Shown here in pieces: positions 14,488 to 23,136 of a DNA stretch of 33,902 nt. Positions within the stretch are counted from its first letter, which is position 1. The number at the start of each line of letters is the position of its first letter. Made by a program: the position numbers and the translations under genes. The DNA comes from Desulfuromonadales bacterium (GTDB lineage: Bacteria > Desulfobacterota > Desulfuromonadia > Desulfuromonadales > BM103). The stretch covers positions 1-33,902 of the forward strand of contig JAUWTX010000002.1 in assembly GCA_030614505.1 (NCBI GenBank). Reading direction: 5' to 3'. The notes beneath the pieces are model-generated. The model did not search any database. It had not been told where the DNA came from and saw nothing but the letters and a program-made list of their open reading frames with translations.

Positions 14488-15870
14488 TTAGCTTTCCTTC
14501 AGAGCCTGGCGGGCCAGGATGATTTCTTTTTCGACGGACGAGCGGGCGGTGCCGCCGGTTGCCTTGCGAGCATTCACCGAGGATTCAAGGGTGATGTAAT
14601 CGAAGATGTCGACATCTATGTCGGCAGAGAATTGTTTGAACTCCTCCAGGGTCAACCCCGGGATGTCTTTGCTGTTCTCTATGCAATAGCGCACGGTTTT
14701 GCCGACCACTTCGTGAGCGTTGCGGAAGGGCAGTCCCTTGCGGACCAGGTAATCGGCGATATCGGTGGCGGTGGAGAAGCCGCGTCCGGCGGCAATCCGC
14801 ATCTGTTCCGGTTTGACAGCCATCTCGGCGATCATCTCGGCAAAAACCTTGAGCGAACCGCGCACTGTGTCAATGGTGTCAAAGAGCGGTTCCTTGTCTT
14901 CCTGCATGTCCTTGTTGTAGGCCAGTGGCAGAGACTTCATCAGGGTCAACAGGCTAACCTGGTTGCCATAGACTCGACCGGTTTTACCCCGCACCAGTTC
15001 GGGAACGTCGGGGTTCTTCTTCTGCGGCATGATGGAACTGCCGGTGCAGAAACCATCAGAGAGGTCGATGAAGGCAAAATCGGCGCTCGACCAGAGGATC
15101 AATTCTTCGGAGAGGCGCGACAGGTGCATCATCATGATCGAGGCAAAACTGCAGAATTCGAGGGCAAAGTCGCGATCGGAGACTGAGTCCAGGCTGTTGC
15201 GCGTCACACCGGCAAAGTCGAGTTGTTCGGCAACCCACTCGCGGTCAATGGGGAAGGTCGTGCCCGCCAGGGCCCCCGCACCGAGCGGAAGCAGGTTGAG
15301 CCGACTGCGCAGGTCATGCAGACGGCCGGTATCCCGAGCCAGCATCTCCACATAAGCCAGCATGTGATGGGCAAAGAGCACCGGTTGGGCGGTCTGCAGA
15401 TGAGTGTACCCAGGCATAATGACATCGAGATTGGCCTCGGCCTGATCGAGCAGGGCCGACTGCAGTTGCTTGAGAGCTTTTGCAATGGCATCGACTTCAT
15501 CACGCAGATAGAGTCGCACGTCAAGGGCGACCTGGTCGTTGCGGGAGCGGGCGGTATGTAGCTTGCCGCCGACTGCACCGATCTTTTCTATCAAGCGGGC
15601 TTCGATATTCATATGAATATCTTCGCGGGCTACCGAAAAGACAAACTTGCCCGCTTCGATTTCCGCAAGGATCTCGTTGAGACCCTGGATAATCGTTTCG
15701 GCTTCGTTGTCAGCAATGATCTCCTGACGGGCGAGCATCCTGGCATGGGTGACGGAGCCGAGGATGTCGTAGCGGTACAGGCGCTGGTCAAAGTTGATCG
15801 AAGCGGTGAATTCTTCGACAAAGGCATCGGTCGGTTGTGTGAAACGTCCGGCCCAGAGTTTGTCGTTCAT
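14488..15870 (-). CDS. argH: Argininosuccinate lyase
   Basis: A 460-residue homotetrameric lyase that splits argininosuccinate into arginine and fumarate, the last step of arginine synthesis. Family motifs are LHTARSRNDQ (105-112 region), the catalytic base H157 in GYTHLQTAQP, and the signature loop TGSSIMPQKKNP (276-287) with the catalytic serine. The N-terminal KLWAGRF is typical. The end overlaps the ribosome-binding region of the lipoprotein gene, which starts two bases later. It is separated from argG only by a Nudix hydrolase gene, so the arginine block runs argB, D, F, G, H in pathway order, apart from the steps encoded elsewhere (argC and argJ or argA are not in the window). Confidence 0.97.
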   Translation of the reverse strand: MNDKLWAGRFTQPTDAFVEEFTASINFDQRLYRYDILGSVTHARMLARQEIIADNEAETIIQGLNEILAEIEAGKFVFSVAREDIHMNIEARLIEKIGAVGGKLHTARSRNDQVALDVRLYLRDEVDAIAKALKQLQSALLDQAEANLDVIMPGYTHLQTAQPVLFAHHMLAYVEMLARDTGRLHDLRSRLNLLPLGAGALAGTTFPIDREWVAEQLDFAGVTRNSLDSVSDRDFALEFCSFASIMMMHLSRLSEELILWSSADFAFIDLSDGFCTGSSIMPQKKNPDVPELVRGKTGRVYGNQVSLLTLMKSLPLAYNKDMQEDKEPLFDTIDTVRGSLKVFAEMIAEMAVKPEQMRIAAGRGFSTATDIADYLVRKGLPFRNAHEVVGKTVRYCIENSKDIPGLTLEEFKQFSADIDVDIFDYITLESSVNARKATGGTARSSVEKEIILARQALKES

Positions 15871-15921
15871 GGTTCTCTTATCCCTTCAAATGTGCGGCCC
15901 TGAACTTGCGGCAGGTTGGGT

Positions 15922-16407
15922 TTACAGGCCAATAGTTTCGGCTTCATTCCGGTTAGCCAGTTCATCAGCTGGTTCACCCGGGTCTTTCAACGTATCAGGA
16001 TAGACCTGAGCAAGGATGTGCCGGGTGCCGGGTGTCATGTTGTATGTTGCCAGCTGCTCTGCCGGAACCCAGCAGGCTTCTGTTACTTCCTGGTTGTTCG
16101 GCTGTAGTTCGACAGTCAAAGGATGTGCCCGGTAATAAAGGATCACGTAGTGATCGTTATTGTCGCCCAGGGCAACATGCTCATAGACATCAAGCAAACC
16201 ATCAATGTGAACTTCGATACCGACCTCTTCACGAACTTCGCGGTGCAATGCCTCCAGTAGTGGCTCGCCATGGTCGACCTTGCCTCCGGGCATGACACAC
16301 TGGCCACAAAACGGTTCAATGCAGCGCCGGGTGAGGAGAACACGCTCCTGTTCGTCGATGATGCACGCAACGACGGAGGTTTTGATCGATTGTTTTTTAA
16401 ATTCCAT
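15922..16407 (-). CDS. Nudix hydrolase
   Basis: A 161-residue soluble pyrophosphohydrolase. The Nudix box is complete: GKVDHGE at 42-48, then REVREEVGI (57-64 region), matching Gx5Ex7REUxEExGU. The N-terminal SVVACIIDEQERVLLTRR strand pair and VMPGG are normal for the fold. The substrate cannot be told; MutT-like, ADP-ribose and NTP-type subfamilies share these features. The C-terminal tail (about 135-161) is charged and probably flexible. The gene sits between argG and argH with gaps of 78 and 51 bases. A functional tie to arginine synthesis is not obvious. No clear Shine-Dalgarno sequence precedes the ATG; the heptamer foldback lies just upstream. Confidence 0.87.
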   Translation of the reverse strand: MEFKKQSIKTSVVACIIDEQERVLLTRRCIEPFCGQCVMPGGKVDHGEPLLEALHREVREEVGIEVHIDGLLDVYEHVALGDNNDHYVILYYRAHPLTVELQPNNQEVTEACWVPAEQLATYNMTPGTRHILAQVYPDTLKDPGEPADELANRNEAETIGL

Positions 16408-16423
16408 AAATCAGAAACCGGTA

Positions 16424-16484
16424 CGTGGAACGTGGTTCGTGGTGTGTGGAAAGACAAAAAGATTTTTACCACGAACCACGAACC
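16424..16484. repeat. Heptamer foldback of the GTGGTTC type between argG and the Nudix gene
   Basis: Four seven-base units CGTGGAA-CGTGGTT-CGTGGTG-TGTGGAA (16424-16451) face an inverted set near 16466-16484. The core is a perfect 13-bp inverted repeat, CGTGGTTCGTGGT (16431-16443) with ACCACGAACCACG (16468-16480). It fills nearly all of the gap. Confidence 0.85.
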
Positions 16485-16485
16485 G

Positions 16486-17703
16486 CTACTTGTTTGCTTC
16501 CCTCTGCATCGATGCAATGCGCAAACGCAAGGCATTAAGCTTGATGAACCCTTCGGCATCGGCCTGGTTGTAGACCTCGTCCGCCTCGAAAGTGGCGAAA
16601 TCGACATTGAACAGGCTGTCTGTATCCGAGTCGCGGCCAACTACGCGGCAATGCCCTTTGTAGAGCTTGATGCGCGCCTTGCCGTTGACGGTTTGCTGGG
16701 TCTGGTCAATCAGGGCTTGCAGGGCCAGACGTTCGGGAGCGAACCAGAAGCCGTTATAGACCATAGTAGCGTAGCGGGAGATCAGAGAATCGCGCAGGTG
16801 CATGACCTCGCGGTCCATGGTGATCGATTCCACGGCGCGATGAGCTTCTTCGAGAATGGTGCCGCCGGGGGTCTCGTAAACACCGCGGCTCTTCATGCCG
16901 ACGAATCGGTTTTCCATCAGGTCGACGCGGCCGATACCATGCTTGCCGCCCAGTTCATTCAGTTTTGCCAGCAGGTTGGCCGGTGAAAGGCGCTCGCCGT
17001 TGACAGCCACAGCATCGCCTTTCTCAAAATCGATCGCGACAAATTCCGGCTGGTCCGGGGCATCTTCCGGGCGTACGGTCAGTACGTACATTTCTTCTGG
17101 AGCTTCGGCCCATGGGTTTTCGAGCACGTCGCCTTCAAAGGAAATATGTAGCAGGTTGCGATCGGAGCTCCATGGAAATTTCTTGCTGGTCGGCACCGGA
17201 ATGCTGTGCTTGCGAGCATATTCTTCCAGAGCGGTCCGACTGTTTAAATCCCACTCACGCCAGGGCGCGATTACGGTCACAGAAGGATCGAAGTGATAGT
17301 AGGCCAGTTCAAAACGAACCTGGTCGTTGCCTTTGCCGGTGGCACCGTGGGAAACGGCGTCGGCACCTTCGTTGGCTGCGATTTCCATCTGTGCCTTGGA
17401 AATCAGCGGCCGGGCAATCGAGGTGCCGAGGAAGTAGCGCCCTTCGTAGATGGCGTTGGCGCGAAACATCGGGAAGACGAAGTCTCGGGTAAACTCTTCA
17501 CGCAGATCGAGAATGTGACAGGCGCTAGCGCCGGTGTTTTTGGCCTTCTCCGGGATGCCGTCGAGTTCTTCGCCCTGACCGAGGTCAGCCGAGAAGGCGA
17601 CGACTTCACAATCGTATTCCTCGATCAGCCATTTGAGAATGATCGAGGTATCAAGTCCCCCGGAATAGGCGAGGATAACTTTTTTGACTTGTGGTTTTGA
17701 CAT
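16486..17703 (-). CDS. argG: Argininosuccinate synthase
   Basis: A 405-residue enzyme that joins citrulline and aspartate with ATP to form argininosuccinate. The PP-loop AYSGGLDTS is at 12-20, SHGATGKGNDQVRFE marks the citrulline/aspartate site, and APWREW and YETPGG follow in order, as in the type found in most bacteria. I chose the ATG at 17703 because AAGGAG lies nine bases upstream; the frame is open 13 codons further, without support. The gene stands between a zinc-ribbon/RDD protein gene and a Nudix gene rather than directly beside argF or argH, but all run in one direction with gaps below 80 bases. Confidence 0.96.
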   Translation of the reverse strand: MSKPQVKKVILAYSGGLDTSIILKWLIEEYDCEVVAFSADLGQGEELDGIPEKAKNTGASACHILDLREEFTRDFVFPMFRANAIYEGRYFLGTSIARPLISKAQMEIAANEGADAVSHGATGKGNDQVRFELAYYHFDPSVTVIAPWREWDLNSRTALEEYARKHSIPVPTSKKFPWSSDRNLLHISFEGDVLENPWAEAPEEMYVLTVRPEDAPDQPEFVAIDFEKGDAVAVNGERLSPANLLAKLNELGGKHGIGRVDLMENRFVGMKSRGVYETPGGTILEEAHRAVESITMDREVMHLRDSLISRYATMVYNGFWFAPERLALQALIDQTQQTVNGKARIKLYKGHCRVVGRDSDTDSLFNVDFATFEADEVYNQADAEGFIKLNALRLRIASMQREANK

Positions 17704-17762
17704 TGAAAAATGCTCCTTAATGATTGACGAATTATGGTCCACCGGTCGCTGGTAAGGTTTTC

Positions 17763-17783
17763 GCGTTCCTCGTCCCGCGTCCC
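17763..17783. repeat. Three heptamers of the GGGACGC type between the RDD gene and argG
   Basis: Read on the - strand: GGGACGC-GGGACGA-GGAACGC (17783 down to 17763). The array abuts the stop codon of the zinc-ribbon/RDD gene, so its first base is the last base of that codon. Confidence 0.65.
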
Positions 17784-18562
17784 TAGAGTTTTATTACATA
17801 AGTATCGGCAATTTTGTCATGCAGTCCCTGCTTCTGACTGTCGAAAGCGACCATAATGTAGCCGATGCCGAGCAGGATACCGGAAATAAATTTACCGAGG
17901 ACTTCGCGCAAAGCAGCGCGGCCATAGGTGAGCGGACTGCCATCGGTGCGAATGACCTTGATGCGCACAGCCATCTTGCCTGGAGTCTGTCCGCAGTAAC
18001 CGGTAAAGAAAACAGCATAACCGATGCTGAGTGATACACCGAACAGCCAGATAACCGTATTGATGGCTGGATCTCCCTCGATGGCAATCCCCATCATACC
18101 TATAACCAGGCCGATCAGCAGGCTGAGTATGAACTGCACCATCCCCAGCAGGAAGGAGTCGAGCAGAGAGGCGACAACGCGAATCCAGAAGCCTGCTTTC
18201 GGTCGATACAGAGGTGTCTGATCCGTAGCCTTGCGGCGCAGTTCGGCAAGATTACCGTTCAACACATCAACGCTTTGAGTCGTCTGGCTATTTTCTTTTT
18301 GCCGGGCCTGGAATTTTGTGTAAACGACGCCACAACCGCTACAGTGGTCACTTTTATTCTGTACAAGACCACAAGCAGGGCAAGTGGTTTGCTCTGGCTG
18401 CGTGGTCTCATTTTTTGTGCCTGCCGTGCTCACAGGGAGTTCCGATTTGTCAAAGGTAAAACCTTTGCTACATTTTGGGCAGTTCACCTTGACCGGGCGA
18501 TCAGGGAGCTTGGCCGGGTCGACAGTTTTAGAAAAATTACAATGGGGACAAATGATTTTCAT
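17783..18562 (-). CDS. Zinc-ribbon and RDD-domain membrane protein
   Basis: A 259-residue protein with two zinc ribbons followed by an RDD membrane domain. Ribbon 1 has C5, C8, C28 and C31 in the MJ0042 style (CPHC...CPKC); ribbon 2 has C61, C64, C74 and C77. The RDD domain (about 118-259) has three hydrophobic segments (about 131-158, 167-187, 222-242) and the conserved R128, D135 and D249, with GYCGQTPGKMAVRIKV between. RDD proteins are poorly understood; some act in ion or solute transport. I chose ATG 18562 because MJ0042 ribbons begin at residue 1-3; the upstream open frame consists of heptamer repeat. Its place between argF and argG is unusual, and a role in arginine metabolism is not implied. 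Confidence 0.8.
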   Translation of the reverse strand: MKIICPHCNFSKTVDPAKLPDRPVKVNCPKCSKGFTFDKSELPVSTAGTKNETTQPEQTTCPACGLVQNKSDHCSGCGVVYTKFQARQKENSQTTQSVDVLNGNLAELRRKATDQTPLYRPKAGFWIRVVASLLDSFLLGMVQFILSLLIGLVIGMMGIAIEGDPAINTVIWLFGVSLSIGYAVFFTGYCGQTPGKMAVRIKVIRTDGSPLTYGRAALREVLGKFISGILLGIGYIMVAFDSQKQGLHDKIADTYVIKL

Positions 18563-18597
18563 CTGTATAGATATCTCAATTGTTTGAGAGTCTTTTC

Positions 18598-18616
18598 GCG
18601 CCACGCGCCACGCGCC
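18598..18616. repeat. Heptamer repeat (GTGGCGC type) between argF and the RDD gene
   Basis: GCGCCAC-GCGCCAC-GCGCC on the + strand, which is GGCGC-GTGGCGC-GTGGCGC on the coding strand. It is the same unit as at 11676 and 14426. It is open in frame with the RDD gene and could lead to a falsely long start call there. Confidence 0.75.
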
Positions 18617-18624
18617 TCTCGGGG

Positions 18625-19533
18625 TCAACCCATCAAAGTTGCCAGAATGGCCTTTTGCACATGCAGGCGATTTTCGGCTTCATCGTAAATGATCGCATGA
18701 CGGCTCTCCATGACCTCTTCGGTGATCTCTTCATCGCGATGGGCTGGGAGACAGTGCATAACTACGCAATCAGGGTCTGCCAGGGCAAGCAGGTCCATGT
18801 TAATCTGGTAACCTGAAAAAGCCTTTTCGCGCTCCTGTTGTTCATCTTCCTGTCCCATGCTTGCCCAGACATCGGTATTCAGGACCTGTGCACCACGTGC
18901 GGCTTCGCTCGGATCGTTGGTGTAAAGAATTCTGGCCCCGGCATCAGCCGCACGCTGGCAGACCTCAGCATCCGGTTCATAACCTGCCGGCGTTGCCACG
19001 CGTAGTTCAAAACCAAAAGCTGCCGCAGCGTTAATCCAGCTGTTAGCCATGTTGTTGCCGTCACCGATCCAGCAGTAGGAAAGCTCACGGTAGTCTCCCC
19101 TGTGTTCGATAACAGTGAAGAGATCAGCCATCACCTGACAAGGATGATAAAGGTCGGTTAGACCGTTAATTATCGGTACGGAACTGTATTGAGCAAACTC
19201 TTCAACTCCCTGCTGTGAGTAGGTACGGATCATGACGCCGTCGACATAACGGGCCATACAGCGGGCGGTGTCCTTGATCGGCTCTCCGCGGCCCATCTGG
19301 GTGTTTCCGGAAGCCAGAAAAAGCGCGTGCCCACCCAATTGGAACATGCCGGCCTCGAAGGAGACACGGGTGCGTGTCGAGCTCTTTTCGAAGAGCATGC
19401 CAAGGGTCTTGCCTGCCAGCAGGTGATGTTGTATCCCGGCCTTTTGCTTGGATTTCAGGTCGCTGGTCAGCGCAAAGATTTTTTCCAGATCTTCGAGGCT
19501 CCAGTCACTGAGACAGAGAAAGTCTTTATTCAC
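18625..19533 (-). CDS. argF: Ornithine carbamoyltransferase
   Basis: A 302-residue enzyme that transfers carbamoyl phosphate to ornithine to give citrulline. The carbamoyl-phosphate loop STRTR is at 52-56, HPCQ at 130-133, the ornithine-binding DVWASMG at 221-227, and HCLP at 260-263. All active-site motifs are intact. The start codon is GTG at 19533, with AAGGAG eight bases upstream; no better ATG is near. It follows argD by 71 bases; this gap contains a 12-bp direct repeat (CAGCTRTTCAAC at 19557-19568 and 19576-19587). The length matches the anabolic enzymes. Confidence 0.96.
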   Translation of the reverse strand: MNKDFLCLSDWSLEDLEKIFALTSDLKSKQKAGIQHHLLAGKTLGMLFEKSSTRTRVSFEAGMFQLGGHALFLASGNTQMGRGEPIKDTARCMARYVDGVMIRTYSQQGVEEFAQYSSVPIINGLTDLYHPCQVMADLFTVIEHRGDYRELSYCWIGDGNNMANSWINAAAAFGFELRVATPAGYEPDAEVCQRAADAGARILYTNDPSEAARGAQVLNTDVWASMGQEDEQQEREKAFSGYQINMDLLALADPDCVVMHCLPAHRDEEITEEVMESRHAIIYDEAENRLHVQKAILATLMG

Positions 19534-19604
19534 AGTAGTGACTCCTTAAAGGGTTACAGCTATTCAACAGAATGGCAGCTGTTCAACCGGCATGATCCAT
19601 TGTG

Positions 19605-20816
19605 TCAGCATGGTCCAGAGGCTTCAACGGTAGCCAGTACTTCATCAAGGATTGTAATGGCTTCATCAATTTCTGCCCGGCTGACGATCAGCGGCGGCAG
19701 AAAGCGCAAAACGTTGCCGACGGTACAATTAATCAACAGGCCACGTTCCATGGCAGCATGGACCAGCGCTCCACCTTCAATGGTCATTTCCATGCCTATG
19801 ATCAGACCTCGACCACGAACTTCCTTGATAAAGGTATATTTGTTTTTTAATTGCTCAAGCTGCCCGGTCAGGGAGTTACCCATGGTCCGACAGTTATCCA
19901 GAACGCCATCATCGACCATCGTTTGCATTGCAGCCAGAGCTGCTGAGCAAATCAACGGGTTACCGCCGAAGGTCGAACCATGAGATCCGGGGCCAAGCCT
20001 TTTGGCCAGTTCCTCAGTAGTCAGCATGGCGCCGATCGGTGGGCCGCCAGCCAGAGCTTTGGCAAGGGTCAGAATATCCGGGGCAACCCCTTCCTGCTCA
20101 TACGCCCAGAGAGTACCGGTTCTGCCGCAGCCGACCTGGACCTCATCGTAGATCAACACCAGGTCAAATTCGTCGCAGATGTCACGAACGGCCTTGAGAT
20201 AACCGGGCGGTGGTACGTTGACACCGCCTTCGCCCTGCACTGGCTCCAGCATGATTGCGCAGATGCTCGGCGTGATGGCCTGACGCATCGCATCCGGGTC
20301 ACCGAAAGGCACGTACCTGAAGCCGGGAACCAGTGGTGTGAAGCCGGCCTTGACCTTCTCCTGGCCAGTGGCACTGATGGTGCCGATAGTACGGCCGTGG
20401 AAGGAGGCCAGTGCGGTAATCACTTCGAAACGGTCTTCACCATATTTTTCCCGACTGTGTTTGCGCACCAGTTTCATTGCTGCTTCGTTGGCTTCGGCGC
20501 CCGAGTTACAGAAGAAGGCACGGTCGGCAAAGGATTGTTCACAGAGCCATTCCGCCAGTTCTATCTGCAAGGGGATATGGTAGAAGTTAGAGCAATGCAG
20601 CAATTTGCCCGCTTGTTCCCGCAGTGCGGCAACTACTTTTGGATGACAGTGGCCGAGATTGTTGACTGCCACTCCGGCGAGGAAATCGAGATAGGATTTG
20701 CCGTCGACATCCCATAGGCGGCAACCTTCACCACGCTGTGCGACGATCGGGTAGCGCCCGTAGGTCTTCATGACATGCTTGTCGGCTCTGTTGATCCAGT
20801 CTGTAGAAGTGCTCAT
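19605..20816 (-). CDS. argD: Acetylornithine aminotransferase
   Basis: A 403-residue class-III PLP aminotransferase that makes N-acetylornithine from N-acetylglutamate semialdehyde. The PLP phosphate loop NSGAEANE is at 104-111, SFHGRT near 138-143, the coenzyme aspartate D224 in IYDEVQVGCGRTG, and the Schiff-base lysine K253 in LAKALAGGPPIGAM. ArgD enzymes often also act as N-succinyl-LL-DAP aminotransferase; because dapL lies in the same cluster, that second role is not needed here. The ribosome-binding site is weak (GGAT seven bases before the ATG). It lies between argB and argF. Confidence 0.95.
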   Translation of the reverse strand: MSTSTDWINRADKHVMKTYGRYPIVAQRGEGCRLWDVDGKSYLDFLAGVAVNNLGHCHPKVVAALREQAGKLLHCSNFYHIPLQIELAEWLCEQSFADRAFFCNSGAEANEAAMKLVRKHSREKYGEDRFEVITALASFHGRTIGTISATGQEKVKAGFTPLVPGFRYVPFGDPDAMRQAITPSICAIMLEPVQGEGGVNVPPPGYLKAVRDICDEFDLVLIYDEVQVGCGRTGTLWAYEQEGVAPDILTLAKALAGGPPIGAMLTTEELAKRLGPGSHGSTFGGNPLICSAALAAMQTMVDDGVLDNCRTMGNSLTGQLEQLKNKYTFIKEVRGRGLIIGMEMTIEGGALVHAAMERGLLINCTVGNVLRFLPPLIVSRAEIDEAITILDEVLATVEASGPC

Positions 20817-20860
20817 GGCGTTATCCGTGAAACGTAGAAGATCCGGGTTAAAGGTTCTGA

Positions 20861-20874
20861 CTTACAGCTTACAG
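20861..20874. repeat. Two CTTACAG heptamers between argB and argD
   Basis: CTTACAG (20861-20867) is repeated directly (20868-20874) and followed by CTTTAAG. A related AGCTTACA pair occurs at 7326-7341, upstream of the unknown + strand gene. Confidence 0.55.
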
Positions 20875-20876
20875 CT

Positions 20877-21776
20877 TTAAGGCTGTTTTTCTTTGAACTT
20901 CGCGACTTCCGTGCCAATGCCTTTGTCAGTAAAGATCTCAAGAAGACAGGCGTGTTCAACCCGGCCATCGACAATATGTGCCTTGCGAACACCTGCGAGA
21001 ACGGCATCCAGACAACAGGTCACCTTTGGAATCATGCCGCCGCTGATTGTTTCGTCGTCGATCAGACCCTGTACATCACCAACATCGATGTTTGAAATCA
21101 GTTCTCCTGATTTGCTTTTGATACCTTCGATGTCGGTTAGCAGGATCAACTTCTCTGCCTTGAGAGCAGCGGCTATCTGTCCGGCGACCAGGTCAGCATT
21201 GATGTTGTACGTCTCACCGGCCTCGCCAACGCCGACCGGGGCAATTACCGGGATGAAGTTGTTTTGCTCCAGAGCCTGAATGATCTCCGGGCGAACACTT
21301 TCCACCTCACCGACATGCCCGATATCAATGATCTCGGGTGTCAGCGTATCGGGATTGATCGTCTTCATCTCCATTTTCCGGGCCCTGATCAAGTCGCCAT
21401 CCTTACCGGTCAGGCCGACGGCTCGCCCGCCGTGACGATTGATGTTGGCAACGATTTCCTTGTTGACCCGTCCGCCCAGTACCATTTCGACAACATCCAT
21501 GGTCGCGCTGTCTGTAACACGCATGCCACGCACGAACCGCGATTCAAGTCCCATCTTCTCCATGACACTGCCGATCTGTGGTCCACCACCGTGTACCACG
21601 ACCGGATTTATACCGATGTATTTCATCAGGATGATGTCTTTAGCAAAGGATTCCTTGAGAGGCTCCTCCACCATGGCATTGCCGCCGTACTTTATGACAA
21701 TAGTTTTGTCAGCAAAGCGCTTGATGTAGGGTAGCGACTCCATAAGGATATTGGCTTTTTTGATCAGTTCTTGCAT
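20877..21776 (-). CDS. argB: Acetylglutamate kinase
   Basis: A 299-residue amino-acid kinase that phosphorylates N-acetylglutamate, the second and usually controlling step of arginine synthesis. KYGGNAM at 29-35 and HGGGPQI at 62-68 form the ATP and substrate loops; TDIEG and the C-terminal LLEIFTDKGIGTEV are present. The extra N-terminal helix before the first strand (about 1-20, KANILMESLPYIKRF) together with the C-terminal HACLLEIFTDKGIGT is the mark of the arginine-inhibited hexameric class, so feedback control by arginine is likely (from family knowledge). AGGA lies eight bases before the ATG. The gene starts 28 bases after the hslU stop, so protease and arginine genes are probably on one transcript. 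Confidence 0.96.
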   Translation of the reverse strand: MQELIKKANILMESLPYIKRFADKTIVIKYGGNAMVEEPLKESFAKDIILMKYIGINPVVVHGGGPQIGSVMEKMGLESRFVRGMRVTDSATMDVVEMVLGGRVNKEIVANINRHGGRAVGLTGKDGDLIRARKMEMKTINPDTLTPEIIDIGHVGEVESVRPEIIQALEQNNFIPVIAPVGVGEAGETYNINADLVAGQIAAALKAEKLILLTDIEGIKSKSGELISNIDVGDVQGLIDDETISGGMIPKVTCCLDAVLAGVRKAHIVDGRVEHACLLEIFTDKGIGTEVAKFKEKQP

Positions 21777-21804
21777 GATTTATCCTGTCAAGGTCGACAG
21801 ACTC

Positions 21805-23136
21805 CTAAAGAATATAACGCGACAGATCCTCGTCATCAGCAATTTTAGCAAGACGCTCACGTACAAAGGCGTCATCGATCGGGAACCTTTTATCCGGTCG
21901 TTCCGGAGCGTTGAAAGATAGCTCTTCAAGCAGGGTCTCCATAATCGTATGCAAGCGTCGCGCTCCGATATTCTCTGTGCGCTCGTTAACGCTGGCTGCC
22001 GTTCTGGCAATTTCACGGATCGCATCTTCGCTGAACTCAAGGTTGATGCCTTCTGTTGCCATGAGTGCCTGGTATTGGCGAATCAAGGCGTTGTTCGGTT
22101 CAGTCAGTATCCTGACAAAGTCGGCTTCCTCAAGGCTTTCAAGTTCAACCCGGATAGGAAAACGGCCCTGCAGTTCCGGAATCAGGTCTGAGGGCTTGGC
22201 GACGTGAAATGCGCCGGCCGCAATAAAGAGGACATGGTCGGTTTTAACCGGGCCATACTTGGTGTTGACCGTACTCCCCTCGACAATCGGCAGAATGTCG
22301 CGTTGCACTCCTTCGCGGGAAACTTCCGGGCCGTGGCCACCCTCGCGGCTGGCAATCTTGTCGATTTCATCAATAAAAATGATGCCATTCTGCTCGGTAC
22401 GCTCTATGGCGAGAGTTTGGACCTTGTCCATATCCACCAGTTTTTCCGCCTCGATTTCAATCAGCAGTTGCTGGGCCTCAGAGACCTTCATGCGGCGATT
22501 CTTGGTCTTCTTCGGAAAGATGTTGCCGAACATTTCCTTGATGTTGAAGCCCATTTCTTCGGGACCCTGTGGACCGAAAATCTGCATGCTCGGCATCTGG
22601 TTGTCCTGCATTTCGATCTCAACCATACGCTCGTTGAGCTCACCCATACGTAGCAGTTGGCGAAGCTTGTCCCTGGTTCTGCCCCCACTGGAGGCTTCGT
22701 CAGATTCTGTCGGCTGCTGCTCTCCCGGGAGAAGCAGGTCGAGCAGTCGTTCCTCGGCCAGGTCCTCAGCCTTAATCTGTTGTTTTTTTGCTTCCTCGTT
22801 TTTAACCATCACGATGGCCAGCTCGATCAGGTCACGCACCATACTTTCAACATCGCGACCGACATAACCAACCTCGGTGAATTTGCTGGCTTCGACCTTG
22901 ACAAACGGAGCCTGAGCCAGGCGTGCCAGGCGCCGGGCGATTTCAGTTTTACCGACTCCGGTCGGCCCGATCATGATGATATTCTTCGGTGCAATTTCTT
23001 CCCGAAGCTCCGGATCAACCTGTTGGCGACGCCAGCGGTTGCGCAAGGCGACAGCTACTGCTCGCTTGGCGTTGTTCTGACCGACGATATAACGATCAAG
23101 CTCGGAGACAATTTCCCGGGGAGTGAAGTTGTTCAC
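21805..23136 (-). CDS. hslU: ATP-dependent protease ATPase subunit HslU
   Basis: A 443-residue AAA+ unfoldase that feeds substrates to HslV in the cytoplasm. Walker A GPTGVGKT is at 57-64, the pore loop GYVG at 90-93, Walker B with the sensor runs IIFIDEIDKIA, and the C-terminal end DLSRYIL is the tail that docks into HslV and opens its active sites. The inserted I-domain (about 110-245) is charged, as usual. The start is GTG at 23136; its last two bases and the next form the hslV stop (GTGA overlap), so the two are translationally coupled. argB follows 28 bases downstream. Confidence 0.97.
   Translation of the reverse strand: MNNFTPREIVSELDRYIVGQNNAKRAVAVALRNRWRRQQVDPELREEIAPKNIIMIGPTGVGKTEIARRLARLAQAPFVKVEASKFTEVGYVGRDVESMVRDLIELAIVMVKNEEAKKQQIKAEDLAEERLLDLLLPGEQQPTESDEASSGGRTRDKLRQLLRMGELNERMVEIEMQDNQMPSMQIFGPQGPEEMGFNIKEMFGNIFPKKTKNRRMKVSEAQQLLIEIEAEKLVDMDKVQTLAIERTEQNGIIFIDEIDKIASREGGHGPEVSREGVQRDILPIVEGSTVNTKYGPVKTDHVLFIAAGAFHVAKPSDLIPELQGRFPIRVELESLEEADFVRILTEPNNALIRQYQALMATEGINLEFSEDAIREIARTAASVNERTENIGARRLHTIMETLLEELSFNAPERPDKRFPIDDAFVRERLAKIADDEDLSRYIL

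Noticed and set aside
18562..18628. Longer start for the zinc-ribbon/RDD gene
   Set aside because: The extra 22 residues are translated heptamer repeat and gap sequence; the zinc ribbon normally begins at the first residues.
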